Assembly: GCA_030698225.1 (NCBI GenBank)
Contig: JAUYNR010000013.1
Coordinates: 59,588-123,587, forward strand
Source: Oxalobacteraceae bacterium
GTDB taxonomy: Bacteria; Pseudomonadota; Gammaproteobacteria; Burkholderiales; Burkholderiaceae_D
Length of the DNA stretch: 64,000 bases
Reading direction: 5' to 3'
The notes below the pieces were generated by a model. That model was not told the origin of the DNA, searched no databases, and saw nothing but the letters and a program-made list of their open reading frames with translations. The position numbers and the translations under genes are program-made. Below, one piece after another: positions 1 to 9,682 of the stretch; positions within the stretch are counted from its first letter, which is position 1; every line of letters begins with the position of its first letter.

Positions 1-1016
1 GGCCAGCCGCCGGTGTGCTGCAGCACGATCTGCGCCATCGCATCGACCCATGCGGCAGATTCGTTGAGGCAGGCAATGTAGTTGAATTCACGCCCGCCGG
101 CGGCCAGGAAGTCGCGCCGCGCCTCGATGGCGATTTCTTCCAGCGTTTCCAGGCAGTCGCTGGTGAAGCCCGGGCAGATCAGGTCGACCTTCGCCACCCC
201 CTGTTTTGCCAGCTTCTGCAGCGTCGGCGCGGTATACGGCTGCAGCCATTCGGCCTTGCCGAAACGGGACTGGAAGGTCACCAGGTATTGATCCCGGCCC
301 AGGCCAAGTTCGGTTGCCAGCAGGCGCGCGGTCTTGTAGCACTCGCAATGGTAGGGATCGCCCAGCGTCAGCGTGCGCTTGGGCACGCCGTGAAAGCTCA
401 TCACCAGCCGGTCCGGACGGCCGTTGGCCTGCCAGTGCGCCAGCACCGAGCGCTTCAACGCATCGATATAGCCGGGGTGGTCGTGATAATGCTTGACCAG
501 GCGCAGTTCCGGAATGTTGCGCACCTTCTGGTAATGGGCGAACACCGCGTCGAACACGGAGGCGGTGGTGGTGGCCGAGTACTGCGGATAGGCCGGCAGG
601 ATCAGGATCTGCTCGCAGCCGTCCGCCTTCAGTTTGTCTAGCACTGCCGGCACAGAAGGATTGCCGTAACTCATCGCATAGGCGACCTGCAGCTGGTGGC
701 CGCGCTGGCCCAGAGTGCCCTGCAGCAGCTTGGCTTGCTTTTCCGTGTGGACCTTCAGCGGCGAGCCGTCCCTGGTCCAGATGGTGGCGTACTTGGCCGC
801 CGATTTGCCGGCGCGCAGCGGCAGGATGATGCCGTGCAGGATCAGCCACCAGAGCGCCTTCGGGATTTCGACCACGCGGCGGTCCGACAGGAACTGTTTC
901 AGGTATGGCCGCAGCGCCGCAGCGGTCGGCGCCTCCGGCGTGCCGAGGTTGACCAGCACCACCGCGGTTTTAGGCGCCGTGCCGTGCGCGTATGGCGGTT
1001 CTTTTTGAAAGGACAT
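1..1016 (-). CDS. hemH: Ferrochelatase, 3' end cut by window edge
   Basis: Inserts Fe2+ into protoporphyrin IX, the last step of heme synthesis. The reading frame opens at 1016 ([12 protein letters not shown]) and has no stop up to position 1, giving 338 codons. Family hallmarks near the N-terminus are [12 protein letters not shown] and [12 protein letters not shown], followed by an IPKALWW segment. The last visible residues, [20 protein letters not shown], match the C-terminal helix region of bacterial ferrochelatases, so probably only a few to about 25 residues are missing. The start has no strong Shine-Dalgarno sequence. A copy of the 58-bp dispersed repeat lies 57 bp upstream. The heme supplied would serve the many cytochromes elsewhere in the window. 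The family call is secure. Confidence 0.93.
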   Translation of the reverse strand, partial: MSFQKEPPYAHGTAPKTAVVLVNLGTPEAPTAAALRPYLKQFLSDRRVVEIPKALWWLILHGIILPLRAGKSAAKYATIWTRDGSPLKVHTEKQAKLLQGTLGQRGHQLQVAYAMSYGNPSVPAVLDKLKADGCEQILILPAYPQYSATTTASVFDAVFAHYQKVRNIPELRLVKHYHDHPGYIDALKRSVLAHWQANGRPDRLVMSFHGVPKRTLTLGDPYHCECYKTARLLATELGLGRDQYLVTFQSRFGKAEWLQPYTAPTLQKLAKQGVAKVDLICPGFTSDCLETLEEIAIEARRDFLAAGGREFNYIACLNESAAWVDAMAQIVLQHTGGW

Positions 1017-1072
1017 GATGGACGATTTCTGGTGAGTGGTTGAGAAGCGCTTCCGTATCACTAAATCAGTGG

Positions 1073-1130
1073 GTATTTTCAATTCCGCAATGAATCATTG
1101 CGGGAAACATGTGTTTTCAACATATACTCC
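1073..1130. repeat. 58-bp dispersed repeat, copy A
   Basis: On the + strand it runs from GTATTTTC to CATATACTCC, exactly 58 bp. It contains a perfect inverted repeat, CCGCAATGAATCATTGCGG, at 1085-1103. It fills the gap between the recN stop and the hemH start, so it could act in hemH expression, but other copies do not share this arrangement relative to genes. Confidence 0.75.
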
Positions 1131-1136
1131 GGATAA

Positions 1137-2783
1137 TCACAGCGCAAGCAATTCGCGCGCGTGTTTGCGGGTGGTGGCGGTGATTTCGATCCCGCCCAGC
1201 ATGCGGGCGATCTCTTCGACCCGGCTCTTGGCGTCGAGCGCCCCGATGCGCGACAGGGTCTTGCCGCCCCGGCTCTCCTTGCTGACCTCGAAATGCTGGC
1301 TGGCCTGGCTGGCAACCTGCGGCAGGTGCGTCACGCACAGCACTTGCCGGTCCCGGCCCAGGCGTTTGAGCAGGCGCCCGACCACTTCGGCCACGCCGCC
1401 GCCGATGCCGCTGTCGACCTCATCGAAAATCAGCGTCGGCCTCGCGGTGGCGCTGGAAGTGATGACTGAAATCGCCAGCGCGATGCGCGCCAGTTCGCCG
1501 CCCGAGGCGACCTTGGCCAGCGGGCGCGGCGCAGTTCCGGCATGACCCGCTACCAGGAACTCGACCTGTTCCAGCCCGTACGCTGCCGGCTCGCCGCCAT
1601 TTAATGCCACCACGAAACGCCCGCCGGCCATGCTCAAATCCTGCATCGCTGCGGTCACCGCATCGCCCAGGGTTTTGGTGGCCTTGGCCCGTGCCCCGGA
1701 GAGTTTTCGCGCCAGCAGCAGGTAGGCCGCGCGGGCCTTGTCTTCCTGCGCGCGCAGCGCATCGAGGTCGCTGGCATCGGCCAGTTGCCGCAGTTGCAGC
1801 GACAGCGCATCGAATTCTTCGGGCAGCTGTTCCGGTGCCACGCGGAATTTGCGCGCAGTCGAATGCAGCGCGTCGAGCCGCGCATCGACTGCACGCAGGC
1901 GGTTCGGATCCAGCTCGACCCGGCTCAGGTAGTCGTTGAGCGCAGATACCGCTTCCTGCAACTGGATGCGGGCCGGCTCCAGCAATTCCAGCACCGGTGT
2001 CAGCGCGCCGTCGATGTCGGCCAGCTTGCCGAGTTTCTGGTTCAGGCTCGACAGTTGCGACAGGATCGGATGCTCGGCTTCGGAAATCGCGTTCAGCGCC
2101 TCCTGTGCGCCCTCGATCAGGCTGGCCGCATGCGACAGGCGGCTGTGTTCGGTGCTGACCTGGTCCCATTCGCCGGGCCTGGCCGCGAGTTTTTCCAGCT
2201 CTCCGACTTGCCATTCCAGCCGTTCGCGCTCCAGCAGCACGTTTTTCGCGTCTTTTTCAAACGCTTCGCGCTGCTTGGCGATGCCGCGCCAGTCCCGGTA
2301 GGCGGCGGCCACCTCGCGCACCTGCGGCAGCAAGCCGGCCTGGCTGTCGAGCAGCGTGCGCTGCGCATCGGGCTTCAGCAGCGACTGGTGCGCATGCTGG
2401 CCGTGGATATCGACCAGCATCTCGCCGATTGCGCGCAACTGGGCGGCAGTCGCTGCGATGCCGTTGATGAAGGCCCGGGAGCGCCCGGCATTGTCGATCA
2501 CCCGCCGCAGCAGCACGGCTCCCTCTTCGCTCTGGAATTCATTGGCGTCCAGCCAGGCGGCGGCGTGCGCATTGAGCGCGAATTCGGCGCTGATGTCGGC
2601 CTTGGGCGCGCCATCGCGCACCATGCTGGCATCGCCGCGCCCGCCCAAGGCCAGCGCCAGCGCATCGATCAGGACCGATTTACCGGCCCCGGTCTCGCCG
2701 GTAAACACGGAAAAACCGCCGGAAAACTCCAGCTCGATGGCATCGACAATCACGAAATCACGGATGAAAAGTGTACGTAGCAT
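1137..2783 (-). CDS. recN: DNA repair protein RecN
   Basis: SMC-like ATPase of double-strand break repair, cytoplasmic. The protein of 548 residues is close to the usual RecN length of about 553. The N-terminus MLRTLFIRDFVIVD is followed by a Walker A motif, GETGAGKS. A long central region is probably coiled coil, and the C-terminal half has the ABC signature ASGGELARIALA and the Walker B segment LIFDEVDSGIGG. I chose the start at 2783 because it matches the conserved RecN N-terminus; an in-frame ATG at 2834 would add 17 unconserved residues. It lies just downstream of nadK, as in many Burkholderiales. Confidence 0.95.
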   Translation of the reverse strand: MLRTLFIRDFVIVDAIELEFSGGFSVFTGETGAGKSVLIDALALALGGRGDASMVRDGAPKADISAEFALNAHAAAWLDANEFQSEEGAVLLRRVIDNAGRSRAFINGIAATAAQLRAIGEMLVDIHGQHAHQSLLKPDAQRTLLDSQAGLLPQVREVAAAYRDWRGIAKQREAFEKDAKNVLLERERLEWQVGELEKLAARPGEWDQVSTEHSRLSHAASLIEGAQEALNAISEAEHPILSQLSSLNQKLGKLADIDGALTPVLELLEPARIQLQEAVSALNDYLSRVELDPNRLRAVDARLDALHSTARKFRVAPEQLPEEFDALSLQLRQLADASDLDALRAQEDKARAAYLLLARKLSGARAKATKTLGDAVTAAMQDLSMAGGRFVVALNGGEPAAYGLEQVEFLVAGHAGTAPRPLAKVASGGELARIALAISVITSSATARPTLIFDEVDSGIGGGVAEVVGRLLKRLGRDRQVLCVTHLPQVASQASQHFEVSKESRGGKTLSRIGALDAKSRVEEIARMLGGIEITATTRKHARELLAL

Positions 2784-2852
2784 GGTGGGATATAAAGGGT
2801 GTGCGACGAAAGGATCTGCAACTGGCTGCCGCATTGGCGAGAAAACACCAGT

Positions 2853-3779
2853 TCAGTGTAGCTGACCTTCGGCCGACGGATACTCGTTCCAGTGCAATTT
2901 TTCGCGCAGGGTATCGTAATAATTCCAGCCTTTCGGATGCATGAAGGTGATCCGATGCTCGGAGCGCTTGATATGGATCCGGTCGTGCAGCAGCAGGCTG
3001 GCGAATGACTGCATGTCGAAATTGACGCTGGTGTCGCGGCCGCTGACGACCTCGATCATGATTTCGCTCGAATCGGGCACCACGATCGGACGATTCGACA
3101 GCGCATGCGGGGCGATCGGCACCAGCACGATGCCGCCCAGGTTCGGATGCAGCAAGGGCCCGCCGGCCGACAGCGAATACGCGGTCGAACCGGTCGGCGT
3201 CGAGACGATCAGCCCGTCGGAGCGCTGGTTGTACATGAAGCGGCCATCGACATCGACCCGCAATTCGACCATGCCAGCGCCGGCGCCGCGCGACACCACC
3301 ACATCGTTGAACGCCAGCGCCGAGAATATCTGCTCGCCATTGCGCAGCACGACGCCTTCCAGCAGCGTGCGGGATTCGGATTCGAAATTGCCTGCCAGCA
3401 TGTCAGCCAGTACCGACAGCATGCCATCGAGCGGAATATCGGTCATGAAACCCAGCCGGCCCTGATTGATCCCGATCAGCGGCACCCCATACGGCGCCAG
3501 CTGGCGCGCGATGCCGAGCATGGTGCCATCGCCGCCGACCACAATCGCAACATCGGCTTGCTGGCCGATCTGCGCCGGCGTCATTGCCGCAAAACCGGCC
3601 AGATCAATATCGCGCGCGGTTTCGGCTTCCAGCACGACGGTGTGCCCTGCATCGTCGAAAAAGTGCGCGAGCCGGGACAGCGATTGTGCAATGCCGGCAG
3701 ACTGGAGCTTGCCGACGAAAGCGATGATTCTTGGCGCTGTTGGCATATTAAGTTGGGCTTGGGTAAGGGAGGACGACAT
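2853..3779 (-). CDS. nadK: NAD kinase
   Basis: Phosphorylates NAD+ to NADP+ in the cytoplasm. The 308-residue protein contains the diagnostic [11 protein letters not shown] loop, whose aspartate is the catalytic residue, then [13 protein letters not shown], and the NAD-binding segment [21 protein letters not shown]. Length fits the family at about 290-310. The start at 3779 gives [11 protein letters not shown]; an alternative start at 3746 ([12 protein letters not shown]) fits the conserved domain equally well, and neither has a clear ribosome binding site. It shares the minus strand with recN and probably its transcript. Confidence 0.95.
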   Translation of the reverse strand: MSSSLTQAQLNMPTAPRIIAFVGKLQSAGIAQSLSRLAHFFDDAGHTVVLEAETARDIDLAGFAAMTPAQIGQQADVAIVVGGDGTMLGIARQLAPYGVPLIGINQGRLGFMTDIPLDGMLSVLADMLAGNFESESRTLLEGVVLRNGEQIFSALAFNDVVVSRGAGAGMVELRVDVDGRFMYNQRSDGLIVSTPTGSTAYSLSAGGPLLHPNLGGIVLVPIAPHALSNRPIVVPDSSEIMIEVVSGRDTSVNFDMQSFASLLLHDRIHIKRSEHRITFMHPKGWNYYDTLREKLHWNEYPSAEGQLH

Positions 3780-3825
3780 GCATGGATTAGACCATAATTA
3801 AGGCATCTCTTGAAGGAAGTAAAAG

Positions 3826-4533
3826 TTGACGATTTTGAAAACTCCGATCAAAGCGGTGCTGTTCGACCTCGACGATACCTTGTGGCCCATCGTCCCGGTG
3901 CTGGAACGGGCTGAAAACCTGCTGCACGACTGGCTGGCCGCGCACGCGCCGGCGGTCGCCGGGCGCTATTCGATCGAGATGCTGCGCAGCCGGCGGCAGG
4001 CGCTGATGCAGGCCGAGCCGCGTTACCGGATCGACCTCTGGGGCTTGCGCCATGCGACGTTGAGCGAGGCATTCCGTCAGGTGGGCGCAGATGTTGCCAG
4101 GGTCGAGCAGGCGATGGCGGTCTTTTCCGCTGCCCGCAATGCGGTCACGCCGTTTGCGGATGTGGAGCCGGGGCTGGCCAGCCTGAATACCCGGCTGGCA
4201 GTGGGCTCGATCTCGAACGGCTTTGCCGATCTGCAAGCGATCGGCATCGCGCACCATTTCCGGATCTCGATTGCAGCGCACAGCTTTGGCCGCGCCAAAC
4301 CCGACCCGCAGATTTTCCATGCGGCCTGCGCCGCGCTCGGGATCCAGCCGCAGCAGGCGGTATACGTCGGCGACGACCTGACGCTGGACGTGCAGGGTGC
4401 GCAAGATGCCGGGCTGCACGGGGTCTGGATGAACCGCTTCGAGCGCAGCCTGCCCGAACAGTTCCGCCCGGATGCGATCTGCACCACGCTGGAGGAACTT
4501 GAGCGCTGGCTGACTGATGCGAATGGCGCATAA
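3826..4533 (+). CDS. HAD-superfamily hydrolase
   Basis: Probable small-molecule phosphatase of 235 residues. Motif I is FDLDDTLW near the N-terminus, with the nucleophile and acid/base aspartates. Motif II is the serine in VGSISNG, motif III the lysine in GRAKPDPQIF, and motif IV is VGDDLTLDVQGAQDAG. The arrangement is of the YjjG/GPH type with a helical cap. Translation probably begins at a TTG at 3826 preceded by GAAGGAAGT. It is divergent from nadK and upstream of hrcA. The substrate cannot be read from the sequence. Confidence 0.85.
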   Translation: MTILKTPIKAVLFDLDDTLWPIVPVLERAENLLHDWLAAHAPAVAGRYSIEMLRSRRQALMQAEPRYRIDLWGLRHATLSEAFRQVGADVARVEQAMAVFSAARNAVTPFADVEPGLASLNTRLAVGSISNGFADLQAIGIAHHFRISIAAHSFGRAKPDPQIFHAACAALGIQPQQAVYVGDDLTLDVQGAQDAGLHGVWMNRFERSLPEQFRPDAICTTLEELERWLTDANGA

Positions 4534-4590
4534 TCTTGCTTATTGTGCCTGCTGTCCCAATATAGATGCCAACCTGTTTCAGATAAACCT

Positions 4591-5610
4591 ATGCAACTCG
4601 ATATTCGCGCACAAACCCTGCTCAAGGCCCTGGTCGAGCGCTATATTGCCGACGGCCAGCCGATCGGCTCGCGCGCCCTGTCGAAACTGTCAGGGCTGGA
4701 TTTATCGCCGGCAACCATCCGCAACATCATGTCCGATCTGGAACAGATGGGCTTCATCGCCAGTCCGCACACCTCGGCCGGCCGGATCCCGACACCGCGC
4801 GGTTACCGGGTCTTCGTCGATACCCTGCTGACCGTGCAAGCGTTCGATGCAGCGGCGGTCGAGTCCAGGATGCAAGCCGCGCTGGCCGGCAAATCGCCGC
4901 AGAAAATCATCGTCAATGCTGCCCAGGTGCTGTCATCCCTGTCGCAATTCGCCGGCGTGGTGCTGACGCCGCGCCACGAATCGGTGTTCCAGCAGATCGA
5001 ATTCCTGCGCCTGTCCGATAAACGGGTGCTGCTGGTGATCGTCAGTCCCGGCGGCGATGTGCAGAACCGTTTGCTGCTGACGGACGCCGACTACACGCCG
5101 GCGCAACTGGTGCAGGCTGCCAATTACATCAACCAGAATTACGGCGGCTTAAGTTTCGATGAAGTGCGGGTGCGGCTGCAAAATGAATTGCGCAGCCTGC
5201 GCGACGACATGACGCGCCTGATGCAGGCCGCAGTGGAGGCCGGCAGCGAAGCGATGGCGGATGACAGCGAAGATATGGTGATCTCGGGCGAGCGCAACCT
5301 GCTGCATGTGGGCGACCTGGCGGCGAACATGGATTCGCTGCGCAAACTGTTCGACATGTTCGAACAGAAGACCGGACTGATGCAATTGCTCGACATTTCC
5401 AGCAAGGCTACCGGGGTGCAGATTTTCATCGGCGGCGAATCGCAACTGATGCCGATGGATGACATGAGCATCGTCACTGCGCCCTACGAAGTCAACGGCC
5501 GCATCGTCGGCACGCTGGGCGTAATCGGGCCGACCCGCATGGCGTATGAGCGCGTGATACCGATGGTCGACATCACCGCCAAGCTGCTGTCGCATGCGTT
5601 AAGTCACTAA
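4591..5610 (+). CDS. hrcA: Heat-inducible transcription repressor HrcA
   Basis: Represses chaperone operons through CIRCE elements. The 339-residue protein starts [18 protein letters not shown], has the N-terminal winged-helix segment [22 protein letters not shown], and then the GAF-like C-terminal domain. The start at 4591 matches the family N-terminus; an ATG at 4543 would add 16 unconserved residues. I found no CIRCE palindrome nearby, so its targets lie outside this window. It converges with fur. Confidence 0.95.
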   Translation: MQLDIRAQTLLKALVERYIADGQPIGSRALSKLSGLDLSPATIRNIMSDLEQMGFIASPHTSAGRIPTPRGYRVFVDTLLTVQAFDAAAVESRMQAALAGKSPQKIIVNAAQVLSSLSQFAGVVLTPRHESVFQQIEFLRLSDKRVLLVIVSPGGDVQNRLLLTDADYTPAQLVQAANYINQNYGGLSFDEVRVRLQNELRSLRDDMTRLMQAAVEAGSEAMADDSEDMVISGERNLLHVGDLAANMDSLRKLFDMFEQKTGLMQLLDISSKATGVQIFIGGESQLMPMDDMSIVTAPYEVNGRIVGTLGVIGPTRMAYERVIPMVDITAKLLSHALSH

Positions 5611-5636
5611 ACCCGTCACTGAACCCGCTTGATGCA

Positions 5637-6068
5637 TCATTTGACGCGATGCGGGCAATTGGTCTTGACGCAGTTGCCGTACAGCGCCAACGCATGTTCG
5701 GAGATCCGGAAGCCGCGCTCCTCAGCAATTTTTTGCTGGCGCTTCTCGATCTCTTCATCGTAAAACTCTTCCACCCGGCCGCAGTCCAGGCAGACCAGAT
5801 GATCGTGATGCGAGCCTTCGTTGAGCTCGAAAATCGCCTTGCCGGTCTCGAAGTGGTTGCGATTGAGCAAGCCCGCCTGCTCGAATTGGGTCAGCACCCG
5901 ATACACGGTGGCCAGGCCGACATCCATGTTTTCAGTCAGCAATATCTTGTATACATCTTCGGCCGTCAGGTGTCGCACAGGACTATTGTGGAAAATGTCG
6001 AGTATCTTCAGGCGCGGCAAGGTTGCCTTGAGGCCGCTGGCTTTTAAGTCGCTGGGGTTATTAGTCAT
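5637..6068 (-). CDS. fur: Ferric uptake regulator Fur
   Basis: Iron-responsive repressor of 143 residues. The start [19 protein letters not shown] at 6068 is typical of betaproteobacterial Fur. The DNA-binding region contains [24 protein letters not shown]. Metal-site residues are visible in [16 protein letters not shown], and a second CXnC pair lies near the C-terminus in [12 protein letters not shown]. It is divergent from bamE; a 19-bp palindrome 38 bp upstream could be an operator. Confidence 0.96.
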   Translation of the reverse strand: MTNNPSDLKASGLKATLPRLKILDIFHNSPVRHLTAEDVYKILLTENMDVGLATVYRVLTQFEQAGLLNRNHFETGKAIFELNEGSHHDHLVCLDCGRVEEFYDEEIEKRQQKIAEERGFRISEHALALYGNCVKTNCPHRVK

Positions 6069-6105
6069 GTTCATGGGCGAAATCATAACGCGGACTGACA
6101 ATACT

Positions 6106-6124
6106 TGCATTCATAACGAATGCA
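6106..6124. promoter_or_regulatory. 19-bp palindrome in the fur-bamE intergenic region
   Basis: TGCATTCATAACGAATGCA is a perfect inverted repeat with 7-bp arms and a 5-bp spacer. It lies 38 bp before the fur start and about 100 bp before bamE. It does not resemble the GATAAT-type Fur box, so the binding factor is unknown. Confidence 0.4.
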
Positions 6125-6226
6125 GGCGAAGCCGACAAAGTGCACGGCTGATTTGGAAATGGAATAAGATTCGGGCAGTTCTGTTTTATCATAGTGCGTT
6201 TTAGCGCAACTGAATTGAGATACCTT

Positions 6227-6832
6227 ATGCGATTGTTGCACACCCCACGCTCCCACGCTCCCCGCGCCTTGCTGCTGATCGGCAGTCTGTGCCTGGCCCT
6301 GGCCGGATGCGCGTCCAAGAACCCGCTGATGGATGATGTGCCGGTGGCCGGCACAAAGACAACGGTTGCAGCGCCGGCCAAAACCGCTGCAGCCGCAACT
6401 CCTGATACCGCCAGAGGCACCCAGACCAGCGGCCCGACCGGCATCCGTCGTGTACTGGGCATTTTTTCACCCTACAAGATCGACATTCAGCAAGGCAATT
6501 TCGTGTCGAAGGAAATGATCTCTCAGCTCAAGGAAGGCATGACGATGGACCAAGTGCGCTTCGTGCTGGGTACCCCGATGCTGAGCGATATTTTCCATGC
6601 CGAGCGCTGGTACTATCCATTTCACTTTCAAAAAGGCAACGGCGAAATCACCGCCAGCCGCGTCACCGTGTACTTCAAGGATGGCGTGCTGGAACGCTTT
6701 GAAGGCGGCGATTTGCCTACCGAGCAAGACTATATCTCGCGCATCGCCGGCAGCGCGTCCAAAGACAAGACGGCAGCTCCTGCAGCCGCCGCCACCAACG
6801 CCACGCCCGCCAGCGCCGCTGGCACCAAATAA
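6227..6832 (+). CDS. bamE: Outer-membrane assembly lipoprotein BamE (SmpA/OmlA)
   Basis: Accessory lipoprotein of the BAM complex that inserts outer-membrane beta-barrels. It has a signal peptide ending in the lipobox LAGC, with lipidated Cys at about residue 28. The BamE fold is recognisable in [31 protein letters not shown] and [10 protein letters not shown]. An alanine- and proline-rich tail of about 40 residues is longer than in E. coli. The start at 6227 gives a proper signal peptide; a start at 6194 would add 11 residues. It is divergent from fur, a common arrangement in this group. Confidence 0.94.
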   Translation: MRLLHTPRSHAPRALLLIGSLCLALAGCASKNPLMDDVPVAGTKTTVAAPAKTAAAATPDTARGTQTSGPTGIRRVLGIFSPYKIDIQQGNFVSKEMISQLKEGMTMDQVRFVLGTPMLSDIFHAERWYYPFHFQKGNGEITASRVTVYFKDGVLERFEGGDLPTEQDYISRIAGSASKDKTAAPAAAATNATPASAAGTK

Positions 6833-6848
6833 TCACCCACAAAATCGC

Positions 6849-7655
6849 ATGAATCCAATGAAAATCGCCGTCGCCGGCGCATCCGGCCGCATGGGCCGGA
6901 TGCTGATCGAAGCCATCCACAACGCAGACGACGCCATTCTGGCCGGTGCGCTGGACATCGCGCAGGCGCCCGGCATCGGCGCCGATGCCAGCGCTTTTCT
7001 GGGCGCCCCGCACGGCGTACTGATCGAGTCCGATCTGGGCAAGGGCCTGGCCGGCGCAGAATACTTGATCGACTTCACTCGTCCGGAAGGCACCCTCAAG
7101 CATTTGGAATACTGCGCTGCGCACCGCATCAAGATGATTATCGGCACCACCGGCTTCGACGAGGCCGGCAAGGCAGCGATCGTTGCTGCAGCCGAAAAAA
7201 CCGCGATCATGTGCGCGCCCAACATGAGCGTCGGCGTCAATGTGACGATGAAGCTGCTCGAAATGGCAGCCAAAAGCTTTGCCGAAGGCTACGACATCGA
7301 AATCATCGAAGCGCATCACCGCCACAAGGTGGATGCGCCGTCCGGCACTGCGCTGAAGATGGGCGAAGTCATCGCCAACGCGCTCGGGCGCAATCTGGAT
7401 GAATGCGCGGTGTATGCGCGCGAAGGCGTCACCGGCGAGCGCGACCCGTCCTCGATCGGCTTCGCCACCATTCGCGGCGGCGATATCGTCGGCGACCATA
7501 CGGTGCTGTTTGCCGGCATTGGCGAGCGCATCGAAATCAGCCACAAATCGTCCAGCCGCGTGACCTATGCGCACGGATCGCTGCGGGCAGCGCGTTTTCT
7601 GGCCGATAAATCGACCGGTTTGTACGACATGCAGGACGTGCTCGGCCTGCGCTAG
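6849..7655 (+). CDS. dapB: 4-Hydroxy-tetrahydrodipicolinate reductase
   Basis: Reduces hydroxy-tetrahydrodipicolinate in lysine and diaminopimelate synthesis. The 268-residue enzyme begins [20 protein letters not shown], with the dinucleotide-binding GASGRMG loop. The catalytic segment [19 protein letters not shown] carries the conserved His-His and Lys. Start 6849 is 16 bp after the bamE stop. Length matches the family. Confidence 0.96.
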   Translation: MNPMKIAVAGASGRMGRMLIEAIHNADDAILAGALDIAQAPGIGADASAFLGAPHGVLIESDLGKGLAGAEYLIDFTRPEGTLKHLEYCAAHRIKMIIGTTGFDEAGKAAIVAAAEKTAIMCAPNMSVGVNVTMKLLEMAAKSFAEGYDIEIIEAHHRHKVDAPSGTALKMGEVIANALGRNLDECAVYAREGVTGERDPSSIGFATIRGGDIVGDHTVLFAGIGERIEISHKSSSRVTYAHGSLRAARFLADKSTGLYDMQDVLGLR

Positions 7656-7696
7656 GCTGCACCTATATTCGATGCCGGTTCGGCCAATCGCTCCCG

Positions 7697-8422
7697 ATGA
7701 TGTCCGGCACGAATCCGCAACGCAGCACAATTGTCGCGCTGCTGGCAGCAATAGCCCTGCATCTGGCACTGATTACATCGGCATCGGTCTGGCTGGCGCC
7801 GCCAGTCAGACCGGAGCAGCGCGCCCCGATCCTGATCGTTACCCTGCACCGCGCAGTCCCGGTTACAGCCGCAGCCGCCAATATGCCGACGGCACCGCCG
7901 CAGGCCAGGAGCAGCGACCGGACGCCACGATCAGCGCCGCTGCCGAAAAAAAAAACGCAATCCCGGCGACCGGCGGCCGCGCATAAACCTGCTCCGCACG
8001 CGTCGAACACGCCGCCCGCAACGCCACCGTCGCAGCCGACCACCCCGATTGCCCCATCCGCAACGCCAGGCCACCCATCGGAATCTGCACCAGCAGCAGC
8101 AGCAGCCACCGCTGAAACGTCGCCGGCTGCGGCCGCAACCGGCGTCACGATCCCTGCCGCCTACGCTGCCCGCAACCGCAAGCCGGATTACCCGCTGATG
8201 TCGCGCCGCTACAATGAGCAAGGCACCGTTGTGCTGCGGGTACTGGTCAACGCCGACGGCACTGCCGGCGAAGTGTTCATCAGGAAATCCAGCACTTACC
8301 CGCTGCTCGATCGGTCCGCGCTGGCGGCGGTGCGCAACTGGCGCTTCGTTGCCGCCACCCGGGATGGAAAGCCCGTTTCCGAGTGGTACGAGATTTCCAT
8401 TCCCTATACACTGCAGGATTAA
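7697..8422 (+). CDS. tonB: TonB-family energy transducer
   Basis: Couples the proton motive force of ExbB-ExbD to outer-membrane receptors. The 241-residue protein has an N-terminal membrane anchor (about residues 12-32), a proline- and alanine-rich periplasmic spacer, and a C-terminal TonB domain with YPLMSRRYNEQGTVVLRV and GTAGEVFIRKSS. It heads an operon with exbB and exbD. A run of ten A residues at 7946-7955 encodes a lysine stretch and is a possible slippage site. No TonB-dependent receptor is present in the window. Confidence 0.88.
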   Translation: MMSGTNPQRSTIVALLAAIALHLALITSASVWLAPPVRPEQRAPILIVTLHRAVPVTAAAANMPTAPPQARSSDRTPRSAPLPKKKTQSRRPAAAHKPAPHASNTPPATPPSQPTTPIAPSATPGHPSESAPAAAAATAETSPAAAATGVTIPAAYAARNRKPDYPLMSRRYNEQGTVVLRVLVNADGTAGEVFIRKSSTYPLLDRSALAAVRNWRFVAATRDGKPVSEWYEISIPYTLQD

Positions 8423-8442
8423 TCATAATCATCTCGACCACC

Positions 8443-9129
8443 ATGAACCAAACCCTCGGGCTTGCCCACTACTGGTCGCAAGGCGACGCCGTCAGCCATG
8501 CGGCCGCCTATGCGTTGCTGCTGATGTCGATTACCAGCTGGTATTACATCCTGTCCAAGGCGTGGAGCGCATGGCGCATCCGCAGGGCCGCATCGGCACT
8601 GGAAGGTTTCTGGAAAGCGCCGACGCTGCCCGATGCCATTAATGTGGTGCGCCAGCAAGACAGTGAAAACATTTTTATTCCGCTGGTTACGCAGGGCGCC
8701 GAGGCCGCCAATCTGCACCAGCAGACCGATACCGCCGCTTCGCTCAATGCCGCCACCGACCCGAGCGAACTGATCACCCGCACCTTGCGGCAGGAAATCA
8801 ACCGGGTTTCGTCGCGGCTGGAAGACGGCCTAACCCTGCTGGCCTCGGTCGGCTCCACCGCCCCTTTCATCGGTCTGTTCGGCACCGTCTGGGGGATTTA
8901 CCATGCGCTGATCGCGGTATCGGCCGCCGGCACCATCCAGATCGACAAGATTGCCGGGCCGGTCGGCGAAGCGCTGATCATGACCGCTCTCGGGCTGGTG
9001 GTGGCGATTCCTGCGGTGCTCGCGTATAACGCATTCACCCGCATCAACCGGCTCACGCTGGCCGAACTCGATGCCTTTGCCCACGACTTGCATGCCTACT
9101 TGACCACCGGCGCCCGCGTCGGCAAATAA
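8443..9129 (+). CDS. exbB: MotA/TolQ/ExbB-family proton channel protein
   Basis: Inner-membrane proton-channel subunit of 228 residues that powers TonB. The first transmembrane segment is near residues 15-38, and the conserved core contains LLASVGSTAPFIGLFGTVWGIYHAL followed by GPVGEALIMTALGLVVAIPAVLAYNAF. The start at 8443 follows the tonB stop by 20 bp. The neighbours decide ExbB over TolQ, because no tol-pal genes are present. Confidence 0.92.
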   Translation: MNQTLGLAHYWSQGDAVSHAAAYALLLMSITSWYYILSKAWSAWRIRRAASALEGFWKAPTLPDAINVVRQQDSENIFIPLVTQGAEAANLHQQTDTAASLNAATDPSELITRTLRQEINRVSSRLEDGLTLLASVGSTAPFIGLFGTVWGIYHALIAVSAAGTIQIDKIAGPVGEALIMTALGLVVAIPAVLAYNAFTRINRLTLAELDAFAHDLHAYLTTGARVGK

Positions 9130-9147
9130 ACCTTATTGGAGTACTCG

Positions 9148-9576
9148 ATGTCTTTCGGCGGATTCAACGACAACCGGCACCCAGCCCCGATGGCAGAGAT
9201 CAACGTCACGCCGATGGTGGACGTGATGCTGGTGCTGCTGGTGATTTTCATTCTCTCGGCACCGCTGTTTACCCATGCGATCAAGCTCGACCTGCCCAGC
9301 GCGCAGTCGGCGCCGGCGCCCGAGAAGCCCGAGACGATTTCGCTCTCGATCGATGCGGGCGGCAAGATTTTCTGGAACAATGACGCGATCGCCCAGGCGG
9401 CACTGCCGGCTCGCTTTGCGACAGCCGCACAGCAGCAGCCGCAACCGGAGCTGCAACTGCGCGCCGACAAGGAAACCCGCTATGAAGTCATCGCCCAGGT
9501 GATGGCGGCAGCGCAGGGCAACGGCCTGTCCAAGCTCGGCTTCGTCACCGATGCAAAAACGACGGAACCCAAGTAA
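9148..9576 (+). CDS. exbD: Biopolymer transport protein ExbD
   Basis: Single-span partner of ExbB, 142 residues. The N-terminal PMAEINVTPMVDVMLVLLVIF segment holds the conserved proton-path aspartate. The rest is a periplasmic domain of the ExbD/TolR type. GGAG precedes the start at 9148 with good spacing. It is the last gene of the tonB operon. Confidence 0.93.
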   Translation: MSFGGFNDNRHPAPMAEINVTPMVDVMLVLLVIFILSAPLFTHAIKLDLPSAQSAPAPEKPETISLSIDAGGKIFWNNDAIAQAALPARFATAAQQQPQPELQLRADKETRYEVIAQVMAAAQGNGLSKLGFVTDAKTTEPK

Positions 9577-9594
9577 TAATACATACTACATATT

Positions 9595-9652
9595 GTATTT
9601 TTTAAACGCCAATAAATTTATGCGGAAAATGCCACGTTTATTGACATACTCC
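9595..9652. repeat. 58-bp dispersed repeat, copy B
   Basis: GTATTTTTTAAA through TATGCGGAAAATGCC to CATACTCC, exactly 58 bp on the + strand. It lies between exbD and the barstar gene, ending 30 bp before the barstar start codon. Confidence 0.78.
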
Positions 9653-9682
9653 GTAATTATCAACAGCGAGGGGAATGACAGC

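Noticed and set aside
88..849. A 253-codon minus-strand frame inside hemH
   Set aside because: It is out of frame with the ferrochelatase, which is clearly the conserved product. Its Pro/Ala/Arg/Gly-rich composition is typical of GC-rich shadow frames.
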